Assembly (NCBI GenBank): GCA_964236535.1
Contig: CAXSEF010000005.1
Location: 1 to 64,000, forward strand
Length of the DNA stretch: 64,000 bases
Origin: CAXSEF01 sp964236535
GTDB taxonomy: Bacteria > Pseudomonadota > Alphaproteobacteria > Acetobacterales > Acetobacteraceae
Direction: 5' to 3'
The notes beneath the pieces were generated by a model, which searched no databases, was not told the DNA's origin, and worked only from the letters and a program-made list of their open reading frames with translations. Below, in pieces: positions 16,782-25,175 of this stretch (the first letter of the stretch is position 1; the number at the start of each line of letters is the position of its first letter). The position numbers and the translations under genes were made by a program.

Positions 16782-17731
16782 ACACCTCGCAGAACGATGA
16801 CGCGCCCCGGCGCGAGCAGCCGCGCCGGGGCGGCTCCGGCGGTCGCCCGTCCGCGCTGAAGCTGATGCTGCGCCGGCGGCGCAGGCTGCTGCGCCCGATG
16901 CTGTGGGGCGCCGCAAGCTTCGCTGCAGTGCTTGCAGGCACCGCCCTAATGCACTCCGCTGCGCCCGGAGGTCGCGTGGCGACCCGCACCGGCGACAGCA
17001 TCGCGACCTTGCGCGAGCGTCTGGGCCGCGTGGTGGGATTGCGTGTGGCCGAAGTGGTGATCGCCGGCCGGGCCAACACGCCGGAGCCGCTGCTGCTCGC
17101 CGCGCTCGGCGTGTCCAGAGGCGACCCGATCCTGGGCTTCTCGGTCGAGGCCGCCCGTGCACGCATTGAGAGCCTGTCCTGGGTGGAGCACGTCGCGGTG
17201 GAACGGCGCCTGCCCGGGACCATCTTCGTCCAGCTGATCGAGCGTCGCCCGTTCGCGATCTGGCAGAACCAGGGCCGGTTCGTACTGATCGACCGCGACG
17301 GACAGGTGGTCGCCGACCAGCAGGTCTCGCCGCGCGACTGGGGGCCGTTCGCGTCGCTGCCGCTGGTGGTGGGTGCCGGCGCCCCGGCACCTGCGGCCGC
17401 CCTTCTCGACAGCCTCGACGCGTGGCCCGAGATCAGGACCCGGGTGGTGGCCTCGGTGCGGGTCGGCGAACGTCGCTGGAACCTGCAGATGCGCAACGGC
17501 ACGGCCGTGATGCTGCCGGAAGGCGCGGTGCCGCAGGCGCTGGCCAAGCTCGCCGAGCTGCAATCGAGCGACGACCTGCTTGACCGTCCGATCGCCAGCG
17601 TGGACCTGCGGCTCCCGGACCGCTTGGCAATCCGGCCGCTACCGGGCGCCGGCCAAGCTCCTGTCGCGGAGCAGCCGCCGGGTAATGCCGGCGCGCAGAC
17701 GTCGGCGCCGGCGGCGAGGCGGCCGGCATGA
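16769..17731 (+). CDS. ftsQ: Cell division protein FtsQ
   Basis: Bitopic divisome protein that bridges early and late division proteins. Starting at ATG 16769 gives 320 residues: an Arg-rich cytoplasmic N-terminus, a membrane segment at about residues 45-65, and a POTRA domain starting near VAEVVIAGRANTPEP, followed by the FtsQ beta domain with ERRPFAIWQNQGRFVLIDRDG. An ATG at 16742 is possible but would overlap ddl more. The stop overlaps ftsA as ATGA. The C-terminus is Ala/Pro-rich. Confidence 0.93.
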   Translation: MPRLNTSQNDDAPRREQPRRGGSGGRPSALKLMLRRRRRLLRPMLWGAASFAAVLAGTALMHSAAPGGRVATRTGDSIATLRERLGRVVGLRVAEVVIAGRANTPEPLLLAALGVSRGDPILGFSVEAARARIESLSWVEHVAVERRLPGTIFVQLIERRPFAIWQNQGRFVLIDRDGQVVADQQVSPRDWGPFASLPLVVGAGAPAPAAALLDSLDAWPEIRTRVVASVRVGERRWNLQMRNGTAVMLPEGAVPQALAKLAELQSSDDLLDRPIASVDLRLPDRLAIRPLPGAGQAPVAEQPPGNAGAQTSAPAARRPA

Positions 17732-19035
17732 ACCAGATCACGCGCAAGCCGCCGCGCCAAGCGACGCTCGACGATGCGGAGACGCCACCGGCGCGGCTAC
17801 GTCCGGTTCGCGCCGGCTCGTTCGGTGTGCTCGACATCGGCAGCACCAAGATCACCTGCCTGATCGGGCGCGGTGAGGCGAACGGGTCGTTCCGCGTACT
17901 CGGCTCGGGTTGGCAGCGATCGCTCGGCGTTCGGTCCGGCGGCATCACCGACCTCGCCGAAGCCGAGCGCGCCATCCGCGCGGCTGTTGGCCGGGCCGAG
18001 GAGATGGCCGACACCAGGCTGCGCTCCGTGGTGGTCAACCTCTCTTGCGGGGCGCCGGAGAGCCGACTGTTCAACGTGCAATGGCCGGTCGATGGGCGCG
18101 TCGTAGCCGATGGCGACATCCGCCGGGTGGTCGAGGAAGGCCGGCTCCGCTCGCGCGCCGCCGGACGCGAGACAATCCATGCGCTGCCGGTCGCCTTCGC
18201 GGTGGATGACGTGAGCGGTGTCGCGGACCCGCGCGGTCACCATTGCGACCAGCTCAGCGCCCGGCTGCACGTGATCGACGCGGCGGCGACCAGCCTGCGC
18301 AACCTGTCCGCGGCCGTGGCGCGCTGCGACCTCGATATCGCGGAGCTGGTTTCCGCCCCGTTCGCCGCCGGCCTGTCCTGCCTGGTCGCCGACGAGCGCG
18401 AGCTCGGCGCGACGGTGATTGATATGGGCGGCGGAGTCACGGCGATGGCGGTGTTCGCCGAGGGCCAGTTGCTCCACACCGCACAGCTGCCGATCGGCGG
18501 GCTGCATGTCTCCCGCGACCTCGCAGGCGTTCTCTCCACACCCCTCGCCAGCGCGGAGCGGCTGAAATGCATCTACGGCAACGCCGAGCCGAGCCCGGAC
18601 GACGACCGCGAAATCCTCACCGTGCCGCAGATCGGCGAGGAGGAGCACCAGTTCGCCCGCGTGCCGCGCGCCATGGTGGTGGGAATCATCAAGCCGCGGC
18701 TCGAAGAGACGTTCGAGCTGATCCGCGACCGCCTCGACGGCGCCGGGCTTGGCCGGGCGGCGGGCTCGCGCGTGGTGCTGACCGGCGGCGCCAGCCAGAT
18801 GGTCGGCGCCCGGGAGATGGCCCACCGGATCCTCGGCCGTCAGGTGCGGCTCGGCCGGCCAAGTCCGCTCCGCGGCCTGCCGGATGCCGCCTCTGGGCCA
18901 GGCTTCGCGACCGCGACAGGGCTGCTCGCGTGGGCCGGTGGCGCAGGCCGCGCGCTCATCGACCTCGACCTCGATGCCGCACGCCCAGCCGGGATGCTCC
19001 GGCGCATCGTCGACTTCCTTCGCGAGAGGGTCTGA
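17728..19035 (+). CDS. ftsA: Cell division protein FtsA
   Basis: Actin-like ATPase that anchors FtsZ to the membrane and recruits later division proteins. The 435-residue product begins with a basic segment and then the phosphate-1 motif LDIGSTKITCLIG, with VIDMGGGVT as phosphate 2 and VVLTGGASQM as the adenosine motif. The final IVDFLRERV resembles the amphipathic membrane-targeting helix. It overlaps ftsQ and is separated from ftsZ by 135 bases. Confidence 0.95.
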   Translation: MNQITRKPPRQATLDDAETPPARLRPVRAGSFGVLDIGSTKITCLIGRGEANGSFRVLGSGWQRSLGVRSGGITDLAEAERAIRAAVGRAEEMADTRLRSVVVNLSCGAPESRLFNVQWPVDGRVVADGDIRRVVEEGRLRSRAAGRETIHALPVAFAVDDVSGVADPRGHHCDQLSARLHVIDAAATSLRNLSAAVARCDLDIAELVSAPFAAGLSCLVADERELGATVIDMGGGVTAMAVFAEGQLLHTAQLPIGGLHVSRDLAGVLSTPLASAERLKCIYGNAEPSPDDDREILTVPQIGEEEHQFARVPRAMVVGIIKPRLEETFELIRDRLDGAGLGRAAGSRVVLTGGASQMVGAREMAHRILGRQVRLGRPSPLRGLPDAASGPGFATATGLLAWAGGAGRALIDLDLDAARPAGMLRRIVDFLRERV

Positions 19036-19170
19036 CGCCGATGATCATGCCCCCGATTATTGCCAAGCCGGCTCGCGTGACCCGCTCGCCACGCCGCTCT
19101 CGCACGCCGCCATGACCTTGATTTGCCGACCGCTTGCCATCCGCCACGCCATCCTTGAGGGAACGCCAGA

Positions 19171-20850
19171 ATGACGCTGAACCTGACCATTCCGCAGCAG
19201 CTGCACACCGACTTCACGCCGCGCATCACCGTGATCGGCGTGGGTGGGGGCGGTACTAACGCCGTCGACAACATGATCGCCCTCGACCTGCAGGGCGTTG
19301 ACTTCGTGGTTGCCAATACCGACGCCCAGCAGCTGATGCACAGCAAGGCGGACCGCCGCATCCAGCTCGGCCCGCATCTGACGCAGGGCCTGGGTGCCGG
19401 CGCCAAGCCGGAGATCGGCCGCGCCGCCGCCGAGGAGGCGTCCGACGAGCTGGCGCGGCACCTCGAAGGCGCACACATGGTGTTCATCACCGCCGGCATG
19501 GGCGGCGGCACCGGCACCGGCGCCGCCCCGGTGATCGCGCGCATGGCCCGCGAGCGCGGCATCCTGACGGTGGGCGTGGTGACCAAGCCGTTCACCTTCG
19601 AAGGCGGCAGGCGGGCCAAGGCCGCCGAGGCGGGCTTGACCGAACTGCAGAGCTACGTCGACACGCTGATCGTCATCCCCAACCAGAACCTGTTCCGCCT
19701 TGCCAACGAGCGAACGGGCTGGAAAGAGGCGTTCAAGATGGCCGACCACGTCCTCTACATGGGCGTGCGCGGAGTGACCGACCTGATGGTGGCACCCGGA
19801 CTGGTCAACCTCGATTTTGCCGATATCCGCACCGTGATGGCGGAGATGGGCAAGGCGATGATGGGCACCGGCGAGTCCGAAGGCGAGAACCGCGCCATCC
19901 GTGCCGCCGAGGCCGCGATCAGCAACCCGCTGCTTGAGGACACTTCGATGGCCGGAGCGCGCGGCCTGCTGATCAACATTACCGGCGGCGACGACATGAC
20001 GTTGTTCGAGGTTGACCAGGCCGCCAACCGGATCCGCGAGGAGGTTGCCGACGACGCCAACATCATCTTCGGCTCGGCGATCGACGAGAACCTGACCGGC
20101 CGCATCCGCGTCTCAGTGGTCGCGACCGGGATCGAGAGCCCGATCCAGGCGGCACTCGACGCGCAACGCCCGCGACTGGTCGCAGTCGGCGGCGGTGCTA
20201 CAATGATGATGCCCGCCTCAGCGCTGCCGCAGCAGGGAGTCTCGAACCAGTATGCGTCAACCGGCGGCACTCCGGTGATGGCAACGACCCTGTCGGCACA
20301 GCACGCAGCCCATGGCCCGGTGCCGCTGATGGGAGCTCCGGTAGCGCCCGGAGCGCATTCCGCTCGGCAGCCAAGCCAAAATCAGGCCGGCGCTACGCAG
20401 CAAGGCGGAAGCCACGCGCCGCAGTATCAGCCCGGTTTCGCCGCCCCCGCGCCGGCAGCCCTGATGCCCGCCGCCCAGCGTCCGGTCTCCATGGAGCCGG
20501 AGCCACGCCAGGCGCCACGCTCCGGCAGTCCGGGCGCAGCCCTCGCCGCCCGCGCGGTGCCCCGCAGCCCGCTGTTCACCGAAGCACCGACCCCTGCGTC
20601 GCCTCCGCGCAGCAGCCTGTTCGGCATCGTGACCGGCGCGATTCGCCGCAGCATGCCGTTGCCGTCGACGCAGCCGCCCCGTCCCGGGCCCGACCGCTCC
20701 GACTCGGGTTCGACCGAGCGGGGCCAGGGCGGGGCAGAGCCGGCAACCGCCGGTCCGGACACCACGCCGCACGCAGTCTCGGTTCGCCCGGCGCCCACGG
20801 ACGAGCTCGGTCTGGAGATCCCCGCCTTCCTCCGGCGGCAGACTTCCTAG
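19171..20850 (+). CDS. ftsZ: Cell division GTPase FtsZ
   Basis: Tubulin-like GTPase that builds the division ring. The tubulin signature GGGTGTG lies at residues 111-117, and the N-terminal ITVIGVGGGGTNAVDNM and NTDAQQL segments are standard. The globular domain ends near residue 320. A disordered linker of some 220 residues, rich in Ala, Pro, Gln and Ser, leads to the conserved C-terminal peptide LEIPAFLRRQ that binds FtsA. Total length is 559 residues, long but usual for alphaproteobacteria. A ribosome-binding site TTGAGGGAA precedes the ATG. The 135-base gap after ftsA leaves room for its own promoter, though none is clear. Confidence 0.97.
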   Translation: MTLNLTIPQQLHTDFTPRITVIGVGGGGTNAVDNMIALDLQGVDFVVANTDAQQLMHSKADRRIQLGPHLTQGLGAGAKPEIGRAAAEEASDELARHLEGAHMVFITAGMGGGTGTGAAPVIARMARERGILTVGVVTKPFTFEGGRRAKAAEAGLTELQSYVDTLIVIPNQNLFRLANERTGWKEAFKMADHVLYMGVRGVTDLMVAPGLVNLDFADIRTVMAEMGKAMMGTGESEGENRAIRAAEAAISNPLLEDTSMAGARGLLINITGGDDMTLFEVDQAANRIREEVADDANIIFGSAIDENLTGRIRVSVVATGIESPIQAALDAQRPRLVAVGGGATMMMPASALPQQGVSNQYASTGGTPVMATTLSAQHAAHGPVPLMGAPVAPGAHSARQPSQNQAGATQQGGSHAPQYQPGFAAPAPAALMPAAQRPVSMEPEPRQAPRSGSPGAALAARAVPRSPLFTEAPTPASPPRSSLFGIVTGAIRRSMPLPSTQPPRPGPDRSDSGSTERGQGGAEPATAGPDTTPHAVSVRPAPTDELGLEIPAFLRRQTS

Positions 20851-21035
20851 CGCCTACGCATGCTTCGCTGCAAAGACTTGTTTATAGACAATACGCTAGG
20901 AAGAAATACTCGGAAATAAACGGTGACTCGCAGCCGAACGAACGGCGCCATAGTGTCTGTTTGTCGCTGTTCGCCGACTATTCGAATGCGGCGACAGGTC
21001 GCGAATGACTTCGGGTGCGAACGAGGCGGGGCGTA

Positions 21036-22028
21036 ATGGACGGGATGATCGAGGCTTGCAGGATGTCCTCGCAGTTGGCGGGTAAACAATCTACGGACAT
21101 GCAGCATACGCTCCGCCACTCGATCCACTGCTCGGGTATCGCATTGCATAGTGGCCAGCGGGTACAACTCGGACTACACCCTGCCGGACCAGGAAACGGC
21201 ATCGTGTTCCGCCGAATCGACATCGGCGGCGACGTGAAGGCTAGACATGATCATGTGAGCGAGACGCGCTTATGCACCGTGGTGTCGGATCCTTTTCGTC
21301 CTGACGTGCGCGTCGGCACCATCGAGCACCTGCTAGCCGCACTGGCCTGTTGCGGTATCGACAACGTCCTGGTCACCGTGGACGGCCCCGAGATCCCGGC
21401 GCTTGACGGCTCTGCGGCGCCTTTCGTGTTCCTTATCGATTGCGCAGGCCGACTGGCGCAATCCGAGCCGCGCCGGACCATTGAGATTATGCGCGCGGTC
21501 AGGGTCGAGGATGGGGAGGCCTTTGTCGAATTGCGCCCTGCGCATGCCGAAATGCGCCACGGATCCTTCGGGCTGGCGATGTCGCTACGCATCGAATTCA
21601 CCGCCGCGGCGATCGGTAGTCAGGCGTTGTCGTTCCGAATGTCAGAAGCCGAGTTCCGTGCCGAACTGCAGCATGCCCGTACCTTCACCCAGTCAGGCGA
21701 GATCGCGGCGCTTCGGTCCGCCGGGTTGGCCCAGGGCGGCAGTCTCGACAATGCCGTGGTTGTAGAAGGCGATCGGGTACTCAATCCAGGCGGACTGCGC
21801 ATGCAGGCCGAATTCGTACGGCACAAGATGCTGGACGCTGTGGGCGACCTCTCGCTCGCCGGTGCCCGGCTACAGGGATCGTTCATCGGCTACCGCTCCG
21901 GTCACCACCTCAACAATCGCGCCTTGCGCGCGTTGCTTGTGGATCCCATGGCCTGGCGCTGGGCCGACGTGGCGCCGGTCCGCGATCTTGCATGGTCGTC
22001 CCATGCACTGGTGCCGGTCGCAGCGTGA
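21036..22028 (+). CDS. lpxC: UDP-3-O-acyl-N-acetylglucosamine deacetylase
   Basis: Zinc amidase that commits UDP-acyl-GlcNAc to lipid A synthesis. The zinc ligand motifs are visible: EHLLAAL with the first histidine and HKMLDAVGDL with the second histidine and the aspartate. HSGQRVQLGLHPA near the N-terminus is typical. I chose ATG 21036 because GAGGCGGGG precedes it; GTG 21015 and ATG 21099 are alternatives, and the last gives the most E. coli-like N-terminus. The 185-base upstream gap is AT-richer than its surroundings and probably holds the promoter. Confidence 0.93.
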   Translation: MDGMIEACRMSSQLAGKQSTDMQHTLRHSIHCSGIALHSGQRVQLGLHPAGPGNGIVFRRIDIGGDVKARHDHVSETRLCTVVSDPFRPDVRVGTIEHLLAALACCGIDNVLVTVDGPEIPALDGSAAPFVFLIDCAGRLAQSEPRRTIEIMRAVRVEDGEAFVELRPAHAEMRHGSFGLAMSLRIEFTAAAIGSQALSFRMSEAEFRAELQHARTFTQSGEIAALRSAGLAQGGSLDNAVVVEGDRVLNPGGLRMQAEFVRHKMLDAVGDLSLAGARLQGSFIGYRSGHHLNNRALRALLVDPMAWRWADVAPVRDLAWSSHALVPVAA

Positions 22029-22368
22029 CCTGAATTGTTAGGACGCTGTGCACTCTCAACGCGTCAACCACTCCGGTGCCAAAGCCGGCATTCATGACCC
22101 TCGGCTGACCGCGCCCACGCTCACCATGGGCAGAGACCTTTGAAAACACCGACGCGGCACAACGCTCGCGACTGTGTCACAATGCTTTTTGTCCCTGGGT
22201 TCGGGGACGTAGCCTCCCGGCAGGTCGGCGTCTTAGCAGCGGAGGGCAAAGCCCTGGCCCTGCTGGACGTCGGTCCCAGCCTAAGACACTGCTGCTCCGG
22301 CCGCCACCTACCGCCCCGCAGTCTTGTGCTGTATACGCATTTGGTCCTTCGTTGCTGGAGCAGAGGCC
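22029..22368. other. Intergenic region between lpxC and bamD
   Basis: A 340-base stretch with no protein I can support; the open frame starting at 22140 is a shadow without family resemblance. It contains several GC-rich self-complementary blocks between about 22190 and 22300, which may be leader structure, but I recognise no named RNA family. Confidence 0.5.
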
Positions 22369-23256
22369 ATGCGCCCCACCTTCCAAGACCTCTGCCGCAC
22401 CTTGCTTCCCGCACTGGCACCCTGCGCGCTGCTGCTTGGCGGCTGCTCGACCCTGAGCCCGTTGCTGCCCTGGAACAACGACAACCAGACCTTCCAGAAA
22501 GTCGACATCAACAAAGAACCGCCAGAGCAGCTCTACAGCAACGGGGTCGATGCGCTGGGTCGCAAGAACTACGCCGTGGCCGTAACCCAGTTCGACGCCG
22601 TGCAGCAGAACTACCCGTACTCGCCCTGGGCAGTGAATGCGCAACTGATGGATGGCTACACGGAGTATCTGCGCAACCACTACTCGGATGCGATCGGCCA
22701 GTTCGACCGCTACATCCAGCTCCACCCGGTCGGCAAGGATACCGCATACGCCTACTATCTCCGTGCCCTGAGCTTCTACGAGCAAATCGCCGACATCCAG
22801 CGCGACCAGAAGAGCACGCAGGAAGCTATGGTGGCATTGCAGGAGGTGGTCAACCGCTACCCGGACAGCGCTTATGGGCGTGATGCGCGGCTCAAGGTCG
22901 ACCTGTGCCGTGACCACCTCGCGGGCAAGGAAATGCAGATCGGCCGGTGGTACGAGAAGCAACACCTGTATGCTGCCGCCATCGGGCGGTTCCAGCGCGT
23001 GGTCGACAACTACCAGACCACCAATCATGTCCCGGAGGCGCTGCATCGGCTGACCGAAACTTATCTCAAGCTCGGCCTTATCGACCAGGCGCGCAAGACC
23101 GCTGCCGTGCTTGCCTACAATTACCCCGGCAACGTCTGGTACCGCGACAGTTACCGCGAACTTGTCAACCAGGATGTAATACACGGCCGCGAGCTCACTT
23201 CTACAGAGCCGCCGCTGTCGCAGGGTTTCTTCTCCCGCCTAGGCGGGATTTTCTGA
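22369..23256 (+). CDS. bamD: Outer membrane assembly lipoprotein BamD
   Basis: Essential lipoprotein of the BAM complex that folds outer-membrane beta barrels. Starting at ATG 22369 gives 295 residues with a signal peptide and the lipobox LLGGC, the lipidated cysteine being residue 26. The rest is made of tetratricopeptide-like repeats, with family segments such as PYSPWAVNAQLMDGY, YIQLHP and AYYLRALSFYEQI. A start at 22324 would spoil the signal peptide. recN follows after 28 bases. Confidence 0.95.
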   Translation: MRPTFQDLCRTLLPALAPCALLLGGCSTLSPLLPWNNDNQTFQKVDINKEPPEQLYSNGVDALGRKNYAVAVTQFDAVQQNYPYSPWAVNAQLMDGYTEYLRNHYSDAIGQFDRYIQLHPVGKDTAYAYYLRALSFYEQIADIQRDQKSTQEAMVALQEVVNRYPDSAYGRDARLKVDLCRDHLAGKEMQIGRWYEKQHLYAAAIGRFQRVVDNYQTTNHVPEALHRLTETYLKLGLIDQARKTAAVLAYNYPGNVWYRDSYRELVNQDVIHGRELTSTEPPLSQGFFSRLGGIF

Positions 23257-23284
23257 CCCCGGCCTGCCAGGGCACGCAGCCGCC

Positions 23285-24973
23285 ATGCTGACCGCGCTGT
23301 CGATTCGCGACGTGGTGCTGATCGAACGGCTTGACCTCGGCTTCGGGACGGGCCTCACAGTACTCACCGGCGAGACCGGTGCCGGCAAGTCGATCCTGCT
23401 CGACAGTCTCGGGCTCGCACTGGGCGTCCGTGCTGACGCCGGCTTGGTGCGTGCCGGGGCCACGCAGGCCTCGGTGGTCGCCAGCTTCTCGCTCCCCGGC
23501 GGCCACCCGGCGCATGCGCTGCTCGACAAGGGCGGCATTGCCGCAGAGCCGGGCGAGGAGCTGGTACTGCGCCGTGCTGTCACTCGCGACGGGCGCTCGC
23601 GCGCCTTCGTCAACGACCAGCCGGTCGGCGTGGCCCTGCTGCGCCGGCTGGGCACGCTGCTGATCGAGATATCCGGCCAACACGACCAGATGGGTCTCGC
23701 CGACCCCGCCGGTCACACCGCGCTGCTCGACGCTTATGGAGTTCCCGAGACGCTGCGCCGCGAGGTCGCCACCCGCCACCGCGTGTGGCGCGACGCCGCC
23801 CATGCGCTGCGCCAGGCGCGCGACGCGATCGCCGCCGCCGAGCGCGAGGAGGACTGGCTGCGACACACGGTCGGCGAGCTGGCCGAGCTCGCCGCCCAGC
23901 CGGGCGAGGAGGAGCAGCTCGCGCACGAGCGCAGCCGCCTGCAGCAGGGCGAGCGCCGCGGCGAGGCGATCGCGGCCGCGCTGTCCGAGCTGACCCCGCG
24001 CGACCGCCGCAACGCCGGCCCTGCCGCCGCCCTGCGCGCCGCCGCCCGCGCGCTTGGTCGTCTTGCCCCAGCTGGTGCCGAGGACAGCCAGGCCGCGCCG
24101 GCGTTGGCGGCCCTGGAACGGGCGGAGGAGGCGCTGGCCGAGGCCGAGACCCTGCTCAGCCGCCTCGTGCAGGATGCCGGCGCCGACCCGCGCGCCCTCG
24201 AACTCGCCGAGGAGCGGCTGTTCGGCCTGCGGGCGGCCGCGCGCAAGCACGCGACACCGGTGGCGGAGCTCCCCGCGCTGCTCACCACGCTGCACGGCCG
24301 GCTGCAGGCGCTGGAGACCGGAGCGGCCGGTATCGTCGCGCTGGAAGCGGAGAGCCGCGCCGCCCGCGCCTCCTACGACGCATCCGCGAGCCGGCTTACC
24401 CAGGCGCGCGAGGACACGGCGGTGCGGCTGGCGAAGTCGGTGTCGCGCGAGCTGCCGCCGTTGCGCCTGGAACGTGCCCGCTTCTTCGCCGAACTGCTGC
24501 CGCTGCAGCCCGAGCAGGCAGGGCCGCAAGGCGCCGAGTCGGTGCGTTTCCTGATCGCGACCAACCCCGGCCAGGCGCCAGGCGCGCTCGGGCGCGTCGC
24601 GTCAGGCGGCGAGCTGTCCCGCCTGATGCTGGCGTTGAAGGTGGTGCTGGCCAGCGGCTCGCCGGTACCCACCCTGGTGTTCGACGAGGTCGATGCCGGC
24701 ATCGGCGGCGCCACCGCCGCCGCCGTGGGCGACCGCCTCTCGAAGGTGGCTGAAGGCGTGCAGGTGCTCGTGGTCACGCACTCGCCCCAGGTCGCGGCGC
24801 GTGGCGGCGCACACCTGATGGTGGCCAAGCGCGAGGTCGCCGGACGCACCGAAACCCGGGTCCTGCCGCTGGACGGGGCGCAGCGCCGCGAGGAAATTGC
24901 CCGCATGCTGGCCGGGGAGACGGTGACGGAGGCGGCGCGAGCCGCGGCGGACAGCCTGCTGGGGGCGGCGTGA
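23285..24973 (+). CDS. recN: DNA repair protein RecN
   Basis: SMC-like ATPase that acts in recombinational repair of double-strand breaks. The 562-residue protein has the N-terminal LTALSIRDVVLIE and Walker A GETGAGKSILLDSLG, a long Ala/Glu/Arg-rich coiled-coil middle, and the C-terminal signature SGGELSRLMLALK with Walker B LVFDEVDAGIGG and the switch VTHSPQVAA. The order bamD-recN-ligA is conserved in alphaproteobacteria. Confidence 0.96.
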   Translation: MLTALSIRDVVLIERLDLGFGTGLTVLTGETGAGKSILLDSLGLALGVRADAGLVRAGATQASVVASFSLPGGHPAHALLDKGGIAAEPGEELVLRRAVTRDGRSRAFVNDQPVGVALLRRLGTLLIEISGQHDQMGLADPAGHTALLDAYGVPETLRREVATRHRVWRDAAHALRQARDAIAAAEREEDWLRHTVGELAELAAQPGEEEQLAHERSRLQQGERRGEAIAAALSELTPRDRRNAGPAAALRAAARALGRLAPAGAEDSQAAPALAALERAEEALAEAETLLSRLVQDAGADPRALELAEERLFGLRAAARKHATPVAELPALLTTLHGRLQALETGAAGIVALEAESRAARASYDASASRLTQAREDTAVRLAKSVSRELPPLRLERARFFAELLPLQPEQAGPQGAESVRFLIATNPGQAPGALGRVASGGELSRLMLALKVVLASGSPVPTLVFDEVDAGIGGATAAAVGDRLSKVAEGVQVLVVTHSPQVAARGGAHLMVAKREVAGRTETRVLPLDGAQRREEIARMLAGETVTEAARAAADSLLGAA

Positions 24974-25003
24974 AGCAAGCAAGGCCGGGCTCCGCCCCCC
25001 TCC
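24974..25003 (+). repeat. Partial dispersed repeat downstream of recN
   Basis: AAGCAAGCAAGGCCGGGCTC follows the recN stop directly, matching the start of the two-hairpin repeat, then decays. It lies within a 202-base gap before ligA. The second hairpin is not recognisable. Confidence 0.4.
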
Positions 25004-25175
25004 TGCAACACCGGACTCACCGAACGGCAGAACCGTTGGGGAAGCATTTGCACTGGGCCTGTGGCACACGGTCGTGCAGCGTCCCGCTTTGCCTGATGTA
25101 TGCGGGTCTGCGGGCTCAGCCGCCAATGGGTCTCCACCGTCAAGACATCGGGCAGGGTCCTGGCCTTCCTCCCCG

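Noticed and set aside
20870..20920. Sigma-70 promoter for lpxC
   Set aside because: The region is AT-richer, but no pair of hexamers with 16-18 bp spacing is convincing.
22140..22368. Possible 6S or other named RNA upstream of bamD
   Set aside because: Some self-complementary GC blocks are present, but I could not match the central bubble of 6S RNA or another known family.
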